A stretch of DNA of 64,000 nucleotides from Lunularia cruciata (lineage: Eukaryota > Streptophyta > Marchantiopsida > Lunulariales > Lunulariaceae), in the NCBI GenBank assembly GCA_948567375.1, contig OX419762.1, forward strand, positions 13,522,001 through 13,586,000. The letters run 5' to 3'. Below the pieces are notes generated by a model that did no database searches, was not told where the DNA came from, and saw only the letters and a list, made by a program, of their open reading frames with translations. Of the stretch, positions 24,409-35,934 are shown piece after piece. The translations under genes were made by a program, and so were the position numbers. The number at the start of each line of letters is the position of its first letter. Position 1 is the first letter of the stretch.

Positions 24409-25900
24409 ATGGATGCGCCGGGGGGACAATTTCGCGCACCTAGCTTTCCATTCTCAAACCCATTCCACATCAAGGTTATGTACATCCAGCGTGAGTAGAT
24501 GAGAGTATCGCTAGTTTATCACTTTGGTGCGGAATTCATGGACAGAGTGATGAACTCACCAAACCCGGTGATTCTACCTGTGGCGATATATGACAGAGAG
24601 TGGGATTTGATGATCTACATTCTTTTATGATAATATGGATATGAATGTCCCAAATCCTCTCCCTTTCAACACTCAAATAGAAATCCGTGATGTAGTGAGG
24701 CCAAAAGTGATGTTTAGAGATTTTGTGATTAGGAACTTTGGTGAGGAGTATTATCAACGAGTGATAGCTTCTGAGGTCCCAATGGTAGTTCCAATAGTTT
24801 GTGCGCCTTCCAGAGTGATTATATTGACTATGTATTGAAGTAGACGTTAGCAATTGGGTGTTGCAGGAACCATGGATCTGTAGTTGCAAGAGTTAGTGCA
24901 AGGAATGCAAGGGATGTTGAATGAATTTCAAGAGATTAAGATGACCATGGAGACATTACAAAGTCAAGTGCAAATCCTCAAGAACGATCAAGCCATGCAA
25001 GAAGAAGAGCCATCTCAAAACCCAGTACCTGCGACTGAAGTACTTGGAGAGGCACCCGTGCCTACGAACCCTATCAATGATGAAGCCACATTGCTACTCC
25101 GGATGAAGAAGACCTGCAACATTGAGCCTTACAAGGGGCAACGTACGATGGGAGTAGTGGAAAATTGGATCTCGAGAATGAATCGATATTTTAGATTGTT
25201 CTCAATAGAGATCACAAAGCATGCTGCAGGCGTGTTTGCATGTGGGTACTTGACCGATAAAGCCCTCACATGGTATGATGCTTGAGAACGATCCATGCTG
25301 GCAGAGAGAAGGGAGTTCACATGGAAAGCAATGCAAGAAGGATTGCTGAAGAATTTCCAATCGGTGGATTTTGTGCAAATGGCTCGAACCCAACTATGAG
25401 GATTGAGACAGAAGAATAGTGTACAAGAGTATGTGGAGGCATTTCTGGATTGGCAAGTCGCAATTACCGATATGAGTCCAGCAGAGTCTCTCAACAATTT
25501 CAAACGAGGGTTGAAAGAGTGGATTCGCCAAGAAGTCATGGTGCAAAACCCTCGCACGGTATTTGAACTACCTCAACATTATTGGGCAGAAATGTCACAC
25601 ATGGGTGGACCAGTACCGATGGAATTGGGCAACCTTTGATTCCGGGATCGAGGAGCATGGCCACTTCAAGGGGATCTGGGACGGGTAGAAGAATGAAGAG
25701 ATGGAGTCCCATGAGGAGAAGGGACTCGAGGAGAAAAACACCGTTGTTACAATTGTGGCCGTATTGGGCACATATCTACCAATTGTCGCACTTGTTTCCC
25801 TAGAGGCCCTCGGCCTTCGTATAGGTGATCTTTGAACAACATGGAGAGGCACATTGAAGAGGAGGAGGTGGAAACCACTTTGGAAAATGAAGATCACCAG
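24409..25900 (+). pseudogene. A1 gag (with CCHC zinc knuckle)
   Basis: It starts at ATG 24,409 (MDAPGGQFRAPSFPF), the same start context as the A5 copy near 44,040. A coiled-coil-like stretch (about 24,884-25,010) is followed by the retrotransposon gag domain ('WISRMNRYF', 'LTWYDA', about 25,155-25,285). A CCHC knuckle reading CYNCGRIGHISTNC lies at about 25,750-25,791. Stops interrupt the frame near 24,500, 25,285 (TGA), 25,400 and 25,638. Gag would package the element RNA. Confidence 0.8.
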
Positions 25901-25989
25901 TAAATGTACCTCACGGCCTTATTGGCCCAATAAGGAAGCAGCAAAGCAAGGGAAGGAAGAAGAATAATGCACAAAGATCCCTAAAGGCA

Positions 25990-26370
25990 ACCTCACAATT
26001 GATTGTCGTGAATGGAATCCTAGAAGGTAATCAAGTGAGAGTATTAATAGATCCGGGCGCAATAGAGAATTTCTTGTCTCGCTCTGTTGCAATAAGCTTG
26101 GGAATGGATCTAGAGAGAGATGGAAGTGAAGAAGTAGAGTTACCAAATGGGCAAACAGAGAGGATTGAATCATTACCTAGACGGGTAACCCTCTCTGTAG
26201 GAGAATATCAGGAAGCAATTGAGTGGCGGGTGATACAGTTAGCCCGTTATGATGCAATTTTAGGCATGCCATGGATGGAGCAATACAACCCAATGGTGGA
26301 TTGGAGGAAGAAAGAAGTGAGAACCCACCAATGGTTGATCATTGGGATTAAAGAAAAATCACACAGGTAG
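25990..26370 (+). pseudogene. A1 aspartic protease
   Basis: Frame 25,999-26,370 shows the retropepsin flap and closing motifs ('RYDAILGMPWM' at about 26,247). The active site reads VLIDPGAIENF at about 26,039. The family needs D-S/T-G, so Ser or Thr to Pro would inactivate it. A TAG ends the frame at 26,368. This enzyme would process the gag-pol polyprotein. Confidence 0.8.
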
Positions 26371-26427
26371 AAACTGCCTCTATATGTTGTAGGGACGACA
26401 ACTGTCTGTAAGACCAATAGATGTTTT

Positions 26428-27250
26428 ATGGGTCTAATAAGAGAAGTCCAGAGTGCACAACTCGCTGGACAAATGCTTGAGAAATTGAAGGATGTGGTGG
26501 ATGAGTTTCAAGATGTCTTTCTCGATGATCTACCCTCAGGATTACCACCAAAAAGGCAAGTAGATCACAAAATAGAGACACTCCCGAGGAAGACACCTCC
26601 TTGTAAGGCCCCATATCGCCTATCACCTCATGAGTTGGAGGAGTGTAAGACTCAAATTGAGGAGATGCTACAGAAAGGGTTCATCCAACCTAGCGTATCA
26701 CCATATGGGGCCTCTGTCTTGTTTGTGAAGAAGAAGGATGGTACAATGCGCATGTGCATTGACTATCGGGGTCTCAATCAGCAAACAGTGAAGAAAAAAT
26801 ACCCCTTACCTTGCATGGATAACCTGTTTGATCAACTCCATGGAGCGAGATACTTCACCAAACTGGACTTGCGGAGCAGTTACAATCAAATCCAAATTGC
26901 AGAGGAGGATGTGTACAAAACTGCCTTTTGAACTACGTATGGCCACTTTGAGTATCTTGTGATGCCTTTTGGCCTCACCAATGCGCCTGCCACTTTCATG
27001 AGCCTAATGAATGACATATTTCGTCCATACTTAGATAAGTTTGTTATCGTCTTCTTGGATGATATCTTAGTATATAGTAGCATGATGACAGAACACAAAC
27101 AACATCTACGAGAGGTCCTCCAGATTCTAAGACAGAATCAGTTGTACACCAAAATCTCAAAGTGTGAGTTTGGCAAGTCTAAAGTAGACTACTTAGGGCA
27201 TAAAGTAAGTGCAAAGGGCATTCAAGTATTGACAAATAAAATAAAGGTCA
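26428..27250 (+). pseudogene. A1 reverse transcriptase
   Basis: A clear Ty3/gypsy RT: '[15 protein letters not shown]', '[10 protein letters not shown]', '[20 protein letters not shown]', '[13 protein letters not shown]', then after a TGA at 26,929 '[19 protein letters not shown]' and the catalytic FLDDILVYS at about 27,051. The YLGHKVS motif follows. One stop (position usually Arg or Cys in relatives) is the main lesion. Otherwise the domain is well kept. It would copy element RNA into cDNA. Confidence 0.9.
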
Positions 27251-27870
27251 TTCAAAAATGGAGTGCCCCAGAAGATCAGACTCAACTTAAGAGCTTCTTG
27301 GGGTTGATGGGATTCTATCGTAGATTTGTCAAGGACTTCTCCAAGGTTGCACAACCTTTAACGGTACTACTTGGCAAGGGGAAGAAGTGGACATGGAGAA
27401 CTGCACAAGAGTTGGCCTTTCAAGAATTGAAGGCCGCCTTGCTACATGCACCAATCTTGAAGTGGTATGACCCAAAACGTCCAATCAAGTTGGCTACAGA
27501 TGCATCAGGCGTAGCAATAGGAGCAGTCCTACAACATGAGTGGCATGACGGATGGCATCCAATTGCATATTTCTCTCAAAAGTTATTACCGGCAGAGCGC
27601 AACTACCACACCACAGAATGAGAAGAGCTGGCCATCATTCTAGCAACCAAGCATTGGAAGCACTACCTGGGCGAGAAGGCATTTGTAGTAGAGACAGACC
27701 ACAAACCTCTAGTCTACCTCAAGACGCAAAAGGATCTATCTCATCGCCAAATTTGGTGGGCAGAGTGGCAACAACGCTTCAACATGACAATCACCTATGT
27801 GGAAGGTAAGAAGCAACTTGCAAATGCATTCACCCGCATGCCAATGGCCAACAACTTGGTGGCAGAGGTT
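27251..27870 (+). pseudogene. A1 RNase H and connection
   Basis: It continues the RT frame: '[19 protein letters not shown]' tether, '[14 protein letters not shown]' (first Asp of the RNase H site) and 'AYFSQKL'. It stops at a TGA at 27,619-27,621, where relatives read 'ERNY...E.EELAII'. The frame resumes with 'VVETDHKPL' and 'MTITYVEGKKQLANAFTR' (relatives: NxxADALSR). Confidence 0.85.
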
Positions 27871-29100
27871 AAGATTAACCCTGAATTTTGGCAAGAGATT
27901 CTAGTTGTTACAAAAACTGATCCACAGAGTGTAGAAGCGCAATCATCCAAAGGTGTCACCAGCACCCAAGGACTCACCTTTCGGGAGGGCAGATTATGGA
28001 TCCCAAATGTCCCAGAATTACGCACCACCATTCTAGCGGAATGTCATGATTCGGCCATTGCAGCTCATGTTGGAGTGGACAAGACCTTGGATGCAGTCAA
28101 GCGCCATTACTATTGGCCCAAGATGAGCAACAACGTGATGGACTATGTGCATAGCTGCACACTTTGCCAACAGAACAAAGCTTCTAATCAAGCTCCTACA
28201 GGGCTCCTTCAACCTCTCCCCACTCCTACCTAACGTTGGGAACAAGTGAGTATGGATCTTGTTTGTGAATTACCCAAGACCACCTCAGGGTTTGACTCCA
28301 TTGTGGTCTTTGTGGACTGGCTCAACAAAATGATTCATGTACGCCCTACCACCAAGGAAGTGACCGCTCCACAACTAGCTCAACTATACTTAGATGCAGT
28401 CTTTGCTCACCATGGCTTGTCTAGAGTACTCATCACCGATATAGGCACCCAATTCACCAGTTTGTTTTGGCAAACACTCTTTGGTTTCTTCAAAACCAAG
28501 TTGGCCATGTCTACAGCTTACCACCCACAAACAGATGGCCAAATAGAGCGGGCTAATTGCACAATTGAAGCCATGTTACGGGGCTTCACCTTAGAAGAGC
28601 AAGAGAGGTGGGGCACCCTACTACCGTTGGTAGAATTTGCTTAAAATAATTCAGTGAATGCCTCCACCTAGGTCACTCCATTCTTCCTCATGTATGGTGA
28701 GCATCCCTTCACACCTTCTAGCCTGATGAAAATTCGTCCAGTTACTACCAAGGTAGATGCAGTCAACACATTTGTTTCTAGAATCCAACAAGGTGTGGAG
28801 AGCGCCAAGCACAAGTTACAGATTGCACAAAATTGACAAAAGCAGTATGCTGATGCACACCGTAGGCACATGGAGTTCAATGTTGGGGATCAAGTGTGGC
28901 TATCAACAACCAACCTCACATTAGTTGGATCTTGTAAGCTCAGACCTTGTTTTATTGGGCCTTTCTTGATTCTTCGTCGCATCGGCGCTGTGGCCTATCA
29001 CCTTGAGCTACCACCACACATGAAGATCCATCTAGTGTTCCATGTCTCCCTATTATGCAGATATGCTCCCCAATCAGGCCAAGGTCCTTCCACACATGAC
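27870..29100 (+). pseudogene. A1 integrase
   Basis: The H2C2 zinc domain ('HDSAIAAHVGVDKTLDAV', 'YVHSCTLCQQNKA') is at 28,045-28,185, followed by a TAA at 28,231. The core has the first Asp in 'SMDLVCELP' (28,250), the second in 'LITDIGTQF' (relatives: TDRG) and Glu in the 'YHPQTDGQIERANCTIE' stretch (about 28,520-28,570). TAA/TAG codons follow near 28,642 and 28,670, with a TGA near 28,835. The GPF-like end reads FIGPFLILRRIGAVAYHLELP (split here: FIGPFLILRR, then AYHLELP) at 28,950-29,015. It would insert cDNA into the genome. Confidence 0.85.
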
Positions 29101-29109
29101 ATTTGACCT

Positions 29110-29328
29110 TGTCCGACAGTCATTGATGGCGTAGAGGAATATGAAGTGGAGCGGATTCTCCAAAAGCGCATGCGTGGTACTCGCCATCTGCAGGTGGAAT
29201 ATCTAGTACAATGGAAAGGTTACCCCCTCTATGAAGCAACCTCGGAACCCGCTGCCAATTTGGCACATGCACCGGTATTGGTGCAAGCATTTGAGCAACC
29301 ATTGCACAACGAGGACGTTGCATCTTAA
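29110..29328 (+). pseudogene. A1 chromodomain (integrase tail)
   Basis: EEYEVERILQKRMRGTRHLQ, then YLVQWKGYPLYEATSEP, is a canonical chromodomain, with aromatic cage positions near Tyr, Trp and the 'E.TWEP'-like segment (here EATSEP, so the cage Trp is lost). A TGA at 29,104 separates it from integrase. It ends at a TAA at 29,326-29,328, directly in front of the polypurine tract. In chromoviruses this domain is thought to steer integration to heterochromatin. Confidence 0.9.
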
Positions 29329-29341
29329 AAGGAGGGAGGTC
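29327..29341 (+). other. A1 polypurine tract
   Basis: The run aaaaggagggaggtc lies directly against the 3' LTR and overlaps the end of the pol stop codon. It is the second-strand primer site. Confidence 0.85.
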
Positions 29342-30080
29342 TGTAATACCAAGGGTTAGCCATATGATCTAGATGTGAAATTCGGTTTGGTAAAATCTAG
29401 AATGATGTAATACATGATGGTCAAAATAGATCAGATAGAAGTATCACCAAAAGAGTACTTCTACTAATAGAGTAGAAATCGAAATAGACTTGAGAACCTT
29501 AGAACCAATAGCTAGACATATGATTTAAAAGTTGAGAGTTGGTTTGGTAATATCTGGAAGGATGTTACACATGATGGACTAAACAGATCAAAAAGAGGTA
29601 TCGCCAAAAGTGGACTTCTACTAATAGAGTAGGAACCAAAATATGCCTGAAATCTTTGAAGGCAATTTCGGAGGCCTAAACGGATGAATTAGGCCTCGAA
29701 AATGTGCAGATTCCCCTCCAACAAAGAAAAGGTTGGCCTTCCCTCTCCCCAACTTTGTCTCGTCAAGAGCTTTCCAACGGTACCTTACTCACGTGATTCT
29801 AAGATTCCTACAGGAAGATTCCCTAAAAGATTCCCTCTGGTCAAAGCTTGTTTGACCAACCAGATAGGACCTAGACCAGACAGGTCACCCATCCAAGTAA
29901 GTTATCCAAGGGTGGAGCTTGCTGACATGTCACCTATCTATGTCCCTAATCCTATGGTGGAGATTCCTTGGAGGAGATCCTCTTGGTCCATATAATAAAG
30001 AGAAGGTGCTCCCTTGGAGCATCAAATGTTTGAATGTGCAATCTGTGTTTTCTCCCTTCTCTTGTCCTCGTAGTATTACA
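29342..30080 (+). repeat. A1 3' LTR
   Basis: 739 bp, TGTAATACC...GTATTACA, with the same 156-bp tandem duplication as the 5' copy and the full U3/R interval that the 5' copy has lost. It is followed by the TSD copy ccact. Confidence 0.95.
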
Positions 30081-30560
30081 CCACTACTAGTTGGTGATGT
30101 CCTTGTTGCCATTGAAGCTTCAATCTCCTGGATGGTTGTTTGTGCATTCTGAAGATGAGAAAGAGGTTCCCATGTGGCATCATGAAACGGATACCTTTTC
30201 CAAAGGACCTTGTATTCTATATATTTTTGAAGGCCTCGTTGAATGTGGCAATGTACAAGGATACAATCAACTTCATACTCTTCATGATCATTGATAAGGA
30301 TAGGAGGAGGAGGAGGTTGGACGCAAGAGGAAAAAGAAGATGGGTTAGGAACAAAGGGTTTTAACTTGGAAATGTGAAATACATGGTGGATATGCATATG
30401 ACAAGGCGAGGCAAGTCGATAAGTAATAGGAGACATAATTTGGGTGACATCAAAGAGTCCTATCCTATTAGAGGTGAGTTTACAAACTTGGGTATCAAGA
30501 GGGAGCAATAGGTTACTAAAGGAGAGCACAACTTTATCACCAACTTGAAATGTGAGATCA
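30081..30560 (-). pseudogene. B3 integrase C-terminal end and chromodomain
   Basis: The minus-strand frame 30,577-30,081 reads 'LTFQVGDKVVLSFSNLLLP', 'RIGLFDVTQI' (relatives: GPF), 'FHISKLKPFVPNP', then the chromodomain 'HEEYEVDCILVHCHIQRGL' with 'YKVLWKRYPFHDATWEPLSH'. Unlike B1 there is no stop between integrase and chromodomain here. The frame runs through the LTR boundary of A1 only by chance. Confidence 0.85.
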
Positions 30561-31020
30561 CAACAATGGAGGTCCACATATTGTTTTTGTCAATTTTGAG
30601 CAACAAGGAGATGAGATTTGGCTTGTTAGAAGGATTGGAATATGGTGGTCAAGAAGGTAGAAGTAGGAGGAACATGAGATGGAAGAGGAGCAAGAAGGGA
30701 ATCTAGAATAAGTGGATCTTGGCCAAAATTGAGGAAAAAGGAGAGAATCTGGTGCTTGCATGTTTGGAATTATTGTATACAAACTCTGTAGTTGCAAGAC
30801 ATTCATCTCAATTGGTATGGTGGATGTTGATGAAGGCATGAAAAATATCCTCCAAGGTGAAATTTTCATATTCAGTTTGTCCATTAGTTTGAGGATGATA
30901 GGTCATGGACAAAGCAACTTGGTGATGAGTATCTGAAGAGTGCTTGTCAAAATTTCCCAATGAATCAAGGATCAAGGTCAAAGATTAGGCTTATTAGTAC
31001 ACGAGGCTTATTAGTCGGAG
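30561..31020 (-). pseudogene. B3 integrase core remnant with large deletion
   Basis: Aligned with B1, sequence equivalent to about 38,040-38,430 is missing at 30,985-31,017, removing the zinc domain and the first catalytic Asp. The junction carries a 12-base phrase, aggcttattagt, twice (30,987-30,998 and 31,004-31,015). Neither copy is part of the B1 alignment. Integrase is therefore null. Confidence 0.75.
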
Positions 31021-32640
31021 ATCACCCTTGGCTAGAACATATATCTAGTCCTCATGAAATATAAGGCCATCCTTGAAGGAGAAGGTGTTGTACTCCTTGT
31101 AGCATGTTGCAAGACAACCATGTTCCATCTGGATGAAGGGATCTTGTTGAAGAGTTGACGTAAACTTGTTTTGGATCTTGGAGTCAATTGACACCATTGT
31201 AATGACTACCGTGATAAGAGCAAGAGACTTTGGATCATGCCATCATGATAAGGCATCAAGGATGGCATGGAATCAAACTGATTTGTACTTGAGTCTAATG
31301 TCAAACAATTGGAGTTGCTCCTCCTATTGATGATGTCAACTCTTCATATGTTCCAAGTGTATTCTCTATAACAATGGTTTGTGATCAATTCATATGATCA
31401 TTTGTTTCTCCAAGAGATAATGCCTCCATACCTTGGTTGCATATACCATTTCTAGTTGTTCTTGATCTCAAGTAGAGTATTCCTCTCAACCATATTTAGT
31501 CAATGAGACACAAAGGCAATGGGATGTAATCCATCTAGGAATTCTTATTGCAAAACGGCTCCAATTGCAAAGTTAGAAGCATCAAAATCAAACACCTAAG
31601 GTAATTGAGGATCATATAGTTGAAGAATGGGTCTTGAAGACACCATATGTTTCAACTTTTGGTATTCTTCTTTGTACTTGGTGGTCCACTAAAAGCTCAA
31701 GTTTTTCCCCAAGAGATCAATCAATGATGTGGCCACATGGGCATAATAGTAGATGAACCATTGATAAAAATTGGCCAATCAATTAAATGCCTATACTTCT
31801 ATAGCATCCTTTGGAGTAGGCCAATTAGTAATGGCCTTGATTTTCTCCTCTTCCATCTTGATCCCCTCTAATGAGATCTTGTGATCCAAGAATGTAACTT
31901 CCTTCTCCCAAAAGGCACACTTTGACTTCTTGTAATAAAATTTCCACTATCATAATCGTCTTAGGACTTCTCGCATGTGATTCACATGTTATGCCTCCAT
32001 CTTGCTATAAATTAAGATCCATCATCCAAGAACACCACCATGTAGCAATCCAATAGTCCATCCTACACCTGATGCATCTGATCCATGAAGACTGCTAGAG
32101 CATTAGTGGGCCCAAAAGGTAGAACTCTCCACTTGAAATGCCCATACCTTGTGCAAAAGGCAATCTTTTGCACATCCTCAATATCAATGAGGATTTCTAA
32201 TAGCCGCTATGAAGATCCAAATTGGAGAAGTATCGTCCTCCACTCAATTGATCAAGCAAGTCATCAATTCAAGGCAAAGGATATTCATTCTTCATTGTTT
32301 CTTTATTGAGCCCACAGTAATAAATAAAAAAACAAAATCCTCCATCCTTCTTTGGAAGAAATAGTATTGGTGCTCCCCAAGAAGATGTACTATGTTGTAT
32401 AATTTTTCTCCAACAACTCCATAACTCCTCCAACTCCTTTGGTGAGAGCCAATAGATTGGTCTACTCATTGGATTACTACTTAGCAATAACTTAATCTTG
32501 AAGGGCATACCACAATTGGAGTGTAATCTCTTTGGTAGATCATCCAGAAATAGATTCACAAACTCATGAACTATTTATTTGATCAACCATTGCTTGATGA
32601 GGCTCCTAACTCCCCTTAGATTCTCCTTGTACAATTGGCT
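31020..32640 (-). pseudogene. B3 RT and RNase H remnant
   Basis: It matches B1 38,430-40,080 in order. The RNase H segment lies at about 31,030-31,620 and RT at about 31,850-32,600. The RT N-terminus reads '[20 protein letters not shown]' and '[12 protein letters not shown]'. Stops and frameshifts are scattered throughout. Confidence 0.75.
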
Positions 32641-34150
32641 TGATCCACATTGCAAAAATAGACTTATCTTCCTCCAAAGCTTACTCTATGGCTGCTTCAT
32701 TGACAAACTTCCCATCTAAAGACTCATCTTCCTTCAAAACTTACTCCATGGTTGCTTTCTTGACAAACTTCTCATCTTGGGACTCATCTTCCTTCAAAGC
32801 GTGCCTCTATGCTTACCTTCCCAACAAACTTCTCATATTGGGACTGATTATTCTTAGGTGTCTTACTTAGAGGTACTAGACAACCTAATCGGAACTTCCT
32901 ACCTTGGTGTTGTACTTGAGTTTTTTTATTGATTCCAATCAAATTGAACCTTATGACATTCAAGCCAAGGTAGACCTAGAATGACATCATAGTGTAGAGG
33001 TACCACTACAAACCTCATACACTTTAAATACTCTTTCTTCATCTTAAAGGTAATAGGATGTAAGGTACAAAATACATAATCCTTTCTACCATCCACCATC
33101 ATTAATCTACTCTTAATTATTGGCTTGATAGGAATATGTAATTCCTTTGCTTATTGCATGGACAAGCAATTTTCTGAACTTCTTGAATCAACCAAAATTC
33201 TACAACCACAATAAGATATCATACCTTGCAAGTGAAGCAAACTTGCATAAGTCGAGCCTTTGATCCCAGTGGAACTAATCAAGTTCCCATCAAGTGGCTC
33301 AAAATCTCCTATTGGGATTTCTTGTTTTCCTAATCATTTTTCTCCACAAAATTCACCTGGGTGACTTGTCGAGGTCATCCATTCTTGAGTGGACATTCAA
33401 CAATGCGATATCCAGTTGGGCAATGATGAAACAACAAACATTCTGCCATAATTTTCCTCTATCTATAGTGCCAAGTGGTCTCCATTGAATGGTATCAATC
33501 CCCACCCGTGTGTAGTGTATTGGTAGGTTTTGTGGAAGTTGAGGTCGAAACCAACTTGTTGCAACCAAGGAATCAAAGCATTTGGCCAACCGCATGGCTT
33601 CCTCTAAGTGTTGAGGCTATTGCATAGTTACCTCTAATTTGATTTGTGAGTTCAAGCTCTCACAAATCAATGCAAACCTTCACCTTCTAATATATCTAGA
33701 ATTTGCATGAAGGTTATTTGGAATTGCATGATGTGACTTCTTAGAGAGCCAATTTGCTTCAACTCTATGAACCTATTTTATTTAGTTCATATGGCATTTA
33801 TAGCTTGGATTCGATCAATTATTATACTCTTGAATTTTTCCCATGTCAAGATTGGTGCAACAATTTGCCGTTCAGTTTGCTCTACTTGGAATCACCACCA
33901 TAACTCTTCTTCTCCATCCAATTGGTTGGAAGCCAAGAGAATCTTTTTCCATTCATCTTGAAGATTGGTAGCCTCAAAATAACATTTATAATCAAACATA
34001 AAATTCTCCATTGCATTTGGAAGATTCTTGCTTTCAAAAACCTTAGGTTTTGGAATTTGGATTTGGTCTTCTCTTTCTTGAATAGATACTCTTCTATGTG
34101 CTCTTGTGATCAATGATCTTGTTCATCCAACAATCAAGTAAGGTTCTCAA
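32640..34150 (-). pseudogene. B3 gag and protease remnant
   Basis: Protease-like sequence at about 33,240-32,890 and gag at about 34,113-33,300 (PKVFESKNLPNAMENFMFDY, then 'ATNLQDEWKKILLASNQLDG'), as in B1. A short triplet of related phrases at 32,670-32,830 ('cttcctccaaagcttactctatgg' and variants) matches the same repeated linker in B1 at 40,105-40,280. Confidence 0.7.
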
Positions 34151-34456
34151 TTTGTTGTTGCACAGCAATGATAACCTTGGGCATTTCCACCATGGTTGCT
34201 ATTTTATCACACCACCCCCAATGTATCTAATTTATTAACACAAAGATGCAACACGTCCATCATTCTCCATAAGTTGCAATCAAAAGTACCAAGGGTTCCT
34301 CAAACAAGGTGATTATATTTAGAAAATCTTGCCCAAAGCATGAGGTGATAAATTATGTGAAACAATGCTTGGGTAGTACCCAAACACAAAAATCCCAATG
34401 GTTTGGTGGAAATAGATTTGGTGGTCCATAAATTCCATGTATCCCATAAATACTAA

Positions 34457-34867
34457 TATAAAATATCAAGACCAAGGAGAGAAATAGGAGAATGGAAACT
34501 CAAAATGGGACACTTAAATAAGGAAAACTCTGAATGCTTAGCATCAGCTTTGGCTTTGGTATTTATAGGTAGTATACAAGGCCTTGAGAAGCTTCTCAAA
34601 AAGCTTCCTCAAACCACTTTCTTGGAGTGTAAGCCAAGTTAACCTAGAAGCTTCTCAAGAAGTTTCCTTCTAGAAGCCACTTACTTAGCGTGCAAGCTAA
34701 GCTAGTTGGAAGCTTCTAGAAACTATCTATTTAAGATGCAAGCTAAACTAGCCAAGAAGCTTCCCAAGAAGCTTCTTAGATGCTTTTGGAATATTCTAGG
34801 CTACTTTGTCCTCTTTGCTACTTTTTTAACCCTAACTAACTTTGTTGCTAAACTCCATACTATTACA
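34457..34867 (-). repeat. B3 right (5') LTR
   Basis: 411 bp family-B LTR. Its left end tataaaatatcaagacc is decayed from tgtaaaagacc, and its right end ...tattaca is intact. The aagcttc block is partly deleted compared with B1. Confidence 0.8.
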
Positions 34868-35934
34868 GTTGCACTCTTGAATTCCTCCCATGTTGAGATT
34901 AGCACAAAAAATTACTATTCAACTTGCTCCACTAGGAACCACCACCATGGTTTTGCCACTCCATCCAATTGGCTTGAAGCCAAGAGAATCTCTCTTTTTT
35001 CATCTTGAAGATGTATAGCTTCAAAATAATGTTTGTAGTCAAACACAAAATTCTTCATTGCACTTGGGAGATTGTTGCCTTCAAATACCTTAGGCTTTGG
35101 AAATTAGATTTTCTCTTCTCCTTTTTGAAATGGTGTTCTCTCTATATGTTCTTGTCATTGATGGTCTTGTTCTTCCAACAATCAAGTAAGGTGCTCAATT
35201 TGTTGTTACATAGCAATGATAACTTTAGGCATTGTTGTTATGGTTACAACTCTATCAAGATACCTACAATTATCTCAATTAATATGTAGATGCAACATGT
35301 CCACCCATTCTCTATAAGTTACAATCAAAAGCATTGAGGATTCATTGGACATGTCCACTGTTCTCCATCAGTTACAATGAAAGGTATTGAAAGTTCATTA
35401 GACAAGGTGATTGTATTCAAAAATTCTGCTTAGAGTGTGAGATGATGAATTATATTGATGAAATGATGCTTGGGTAGTACATGGACACAAAAATCCCAAT
35501 GGTCTAGCAAAAATGGATATTTTGGTCCATAAATTCCATCCATCCCATTCTTACTCTAATATTATTGTAAAAGACCAAGGAGAAAAATACGAGAATGGAA
35601 AATCAGAGTGAAAGATCACATTGGGACTCTTGAATTTGGGAAATTTCAAATACCTAACATAAGCTTAAGCTTTGGTATTTATATGAAAATATACAAGGCT
35701 CTTGAGAAGCTTCCTAAAGATACCTTCTTAGAGTGCAAGCCAAGCTAACCGGGAAGCTTCTCAAGGAGCTTCTTCCTAGAAGTCACCACTTGGCATGCAT
35801 ATTACCTAATACTTGGAAGGTATCAAGTAGCTTTCTAGATGCCTCTAGAATATTTTTATAATTCTTGGCTAACTTGGCCTATTTGCTACTTAGTTAGTCT
35901 CAATTAACTCATTAGTAACTTCCATATTGTTACA
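34868..35934 (-). mobile_element. B2: 5' end fragment of a family-B element
   Basis: The 5' LTR at 35,566-35,934 and a gag fragment at 34,868-35,350 on the minus strand ('tgaattcctcccatgttgagatt' matches B1 at 41,275). Both ends are cut: gag stops at the B3 LTR, and the rest of B2 is not in the window. A decayed primer site, ctctaatatta, lies at 35,555-35,565. Confidence 0.75.
35566..35934 (-). repeat. B2 5' LTR
   Basis: 369 bp, tgtaaaagacc...attgttaca, so TG/CA ends are kept. It contains fewer aagcttc modules than B1. The right flank (cttaatttat) is A5 gag. Confidence 0.85.

Larger units (their letters stand above)
23729..30080 (+). mobile_element. A1: complete Ty3/gypsy chromovirus with LTRs and TSD
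   Basis: A full-length plus-strand element with 5' LTR 23,729-24,268, PBS 24,270-24,281, gag, protease, RT, RNase H, integrase, chromodomain, polypurine tract 29,327-29,341 and 3' LTR 29,342-30,080. It is flanked by an exact 5-bp TSD, ccact (23,724-23,728 and 30,081-30,085). LTRs start TG and end CA. It is inserted in the polypurine-tract region of B3. Several in-frame TGA/TAG stops make it non-functional as read. The LTRs differ at roughly 5-6% of alignable positions, plus large deletions in the 5' copy, so it is not a recent insertion. Confidence 0.95.
23306..34867 (-). mobile_element. B3: family-B chromovirus carrying A1 inside it
   Basis: Minus-strand element with its left (3') LTR at 23,306-23,716, a polypurine-side stub at 23,717-23,728, insertion of A1 at 23,729-30,080, internal coding at 30,081-34,456 and a right (5') LTR at 34,457-34,867. 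The sequence on either side of A1 joins to match B1 37,121-37,150 exactly in layout. The outer flanks do not match: integrase of plus-strand B4 on the left (ttaac) and gag of minus-strand B2 on the right (gttgc). No TSD is visible. It lacks about 400 bp of integrase. Confidence 0.75.

Noticed and set aside
24536-24889. 117-codon minus-strand frame at 24,536-24,889 and similar antisense frames in A1
   Set aside because: Antisense to A1 gag, which matches the A5 gag reading on its coding strand.
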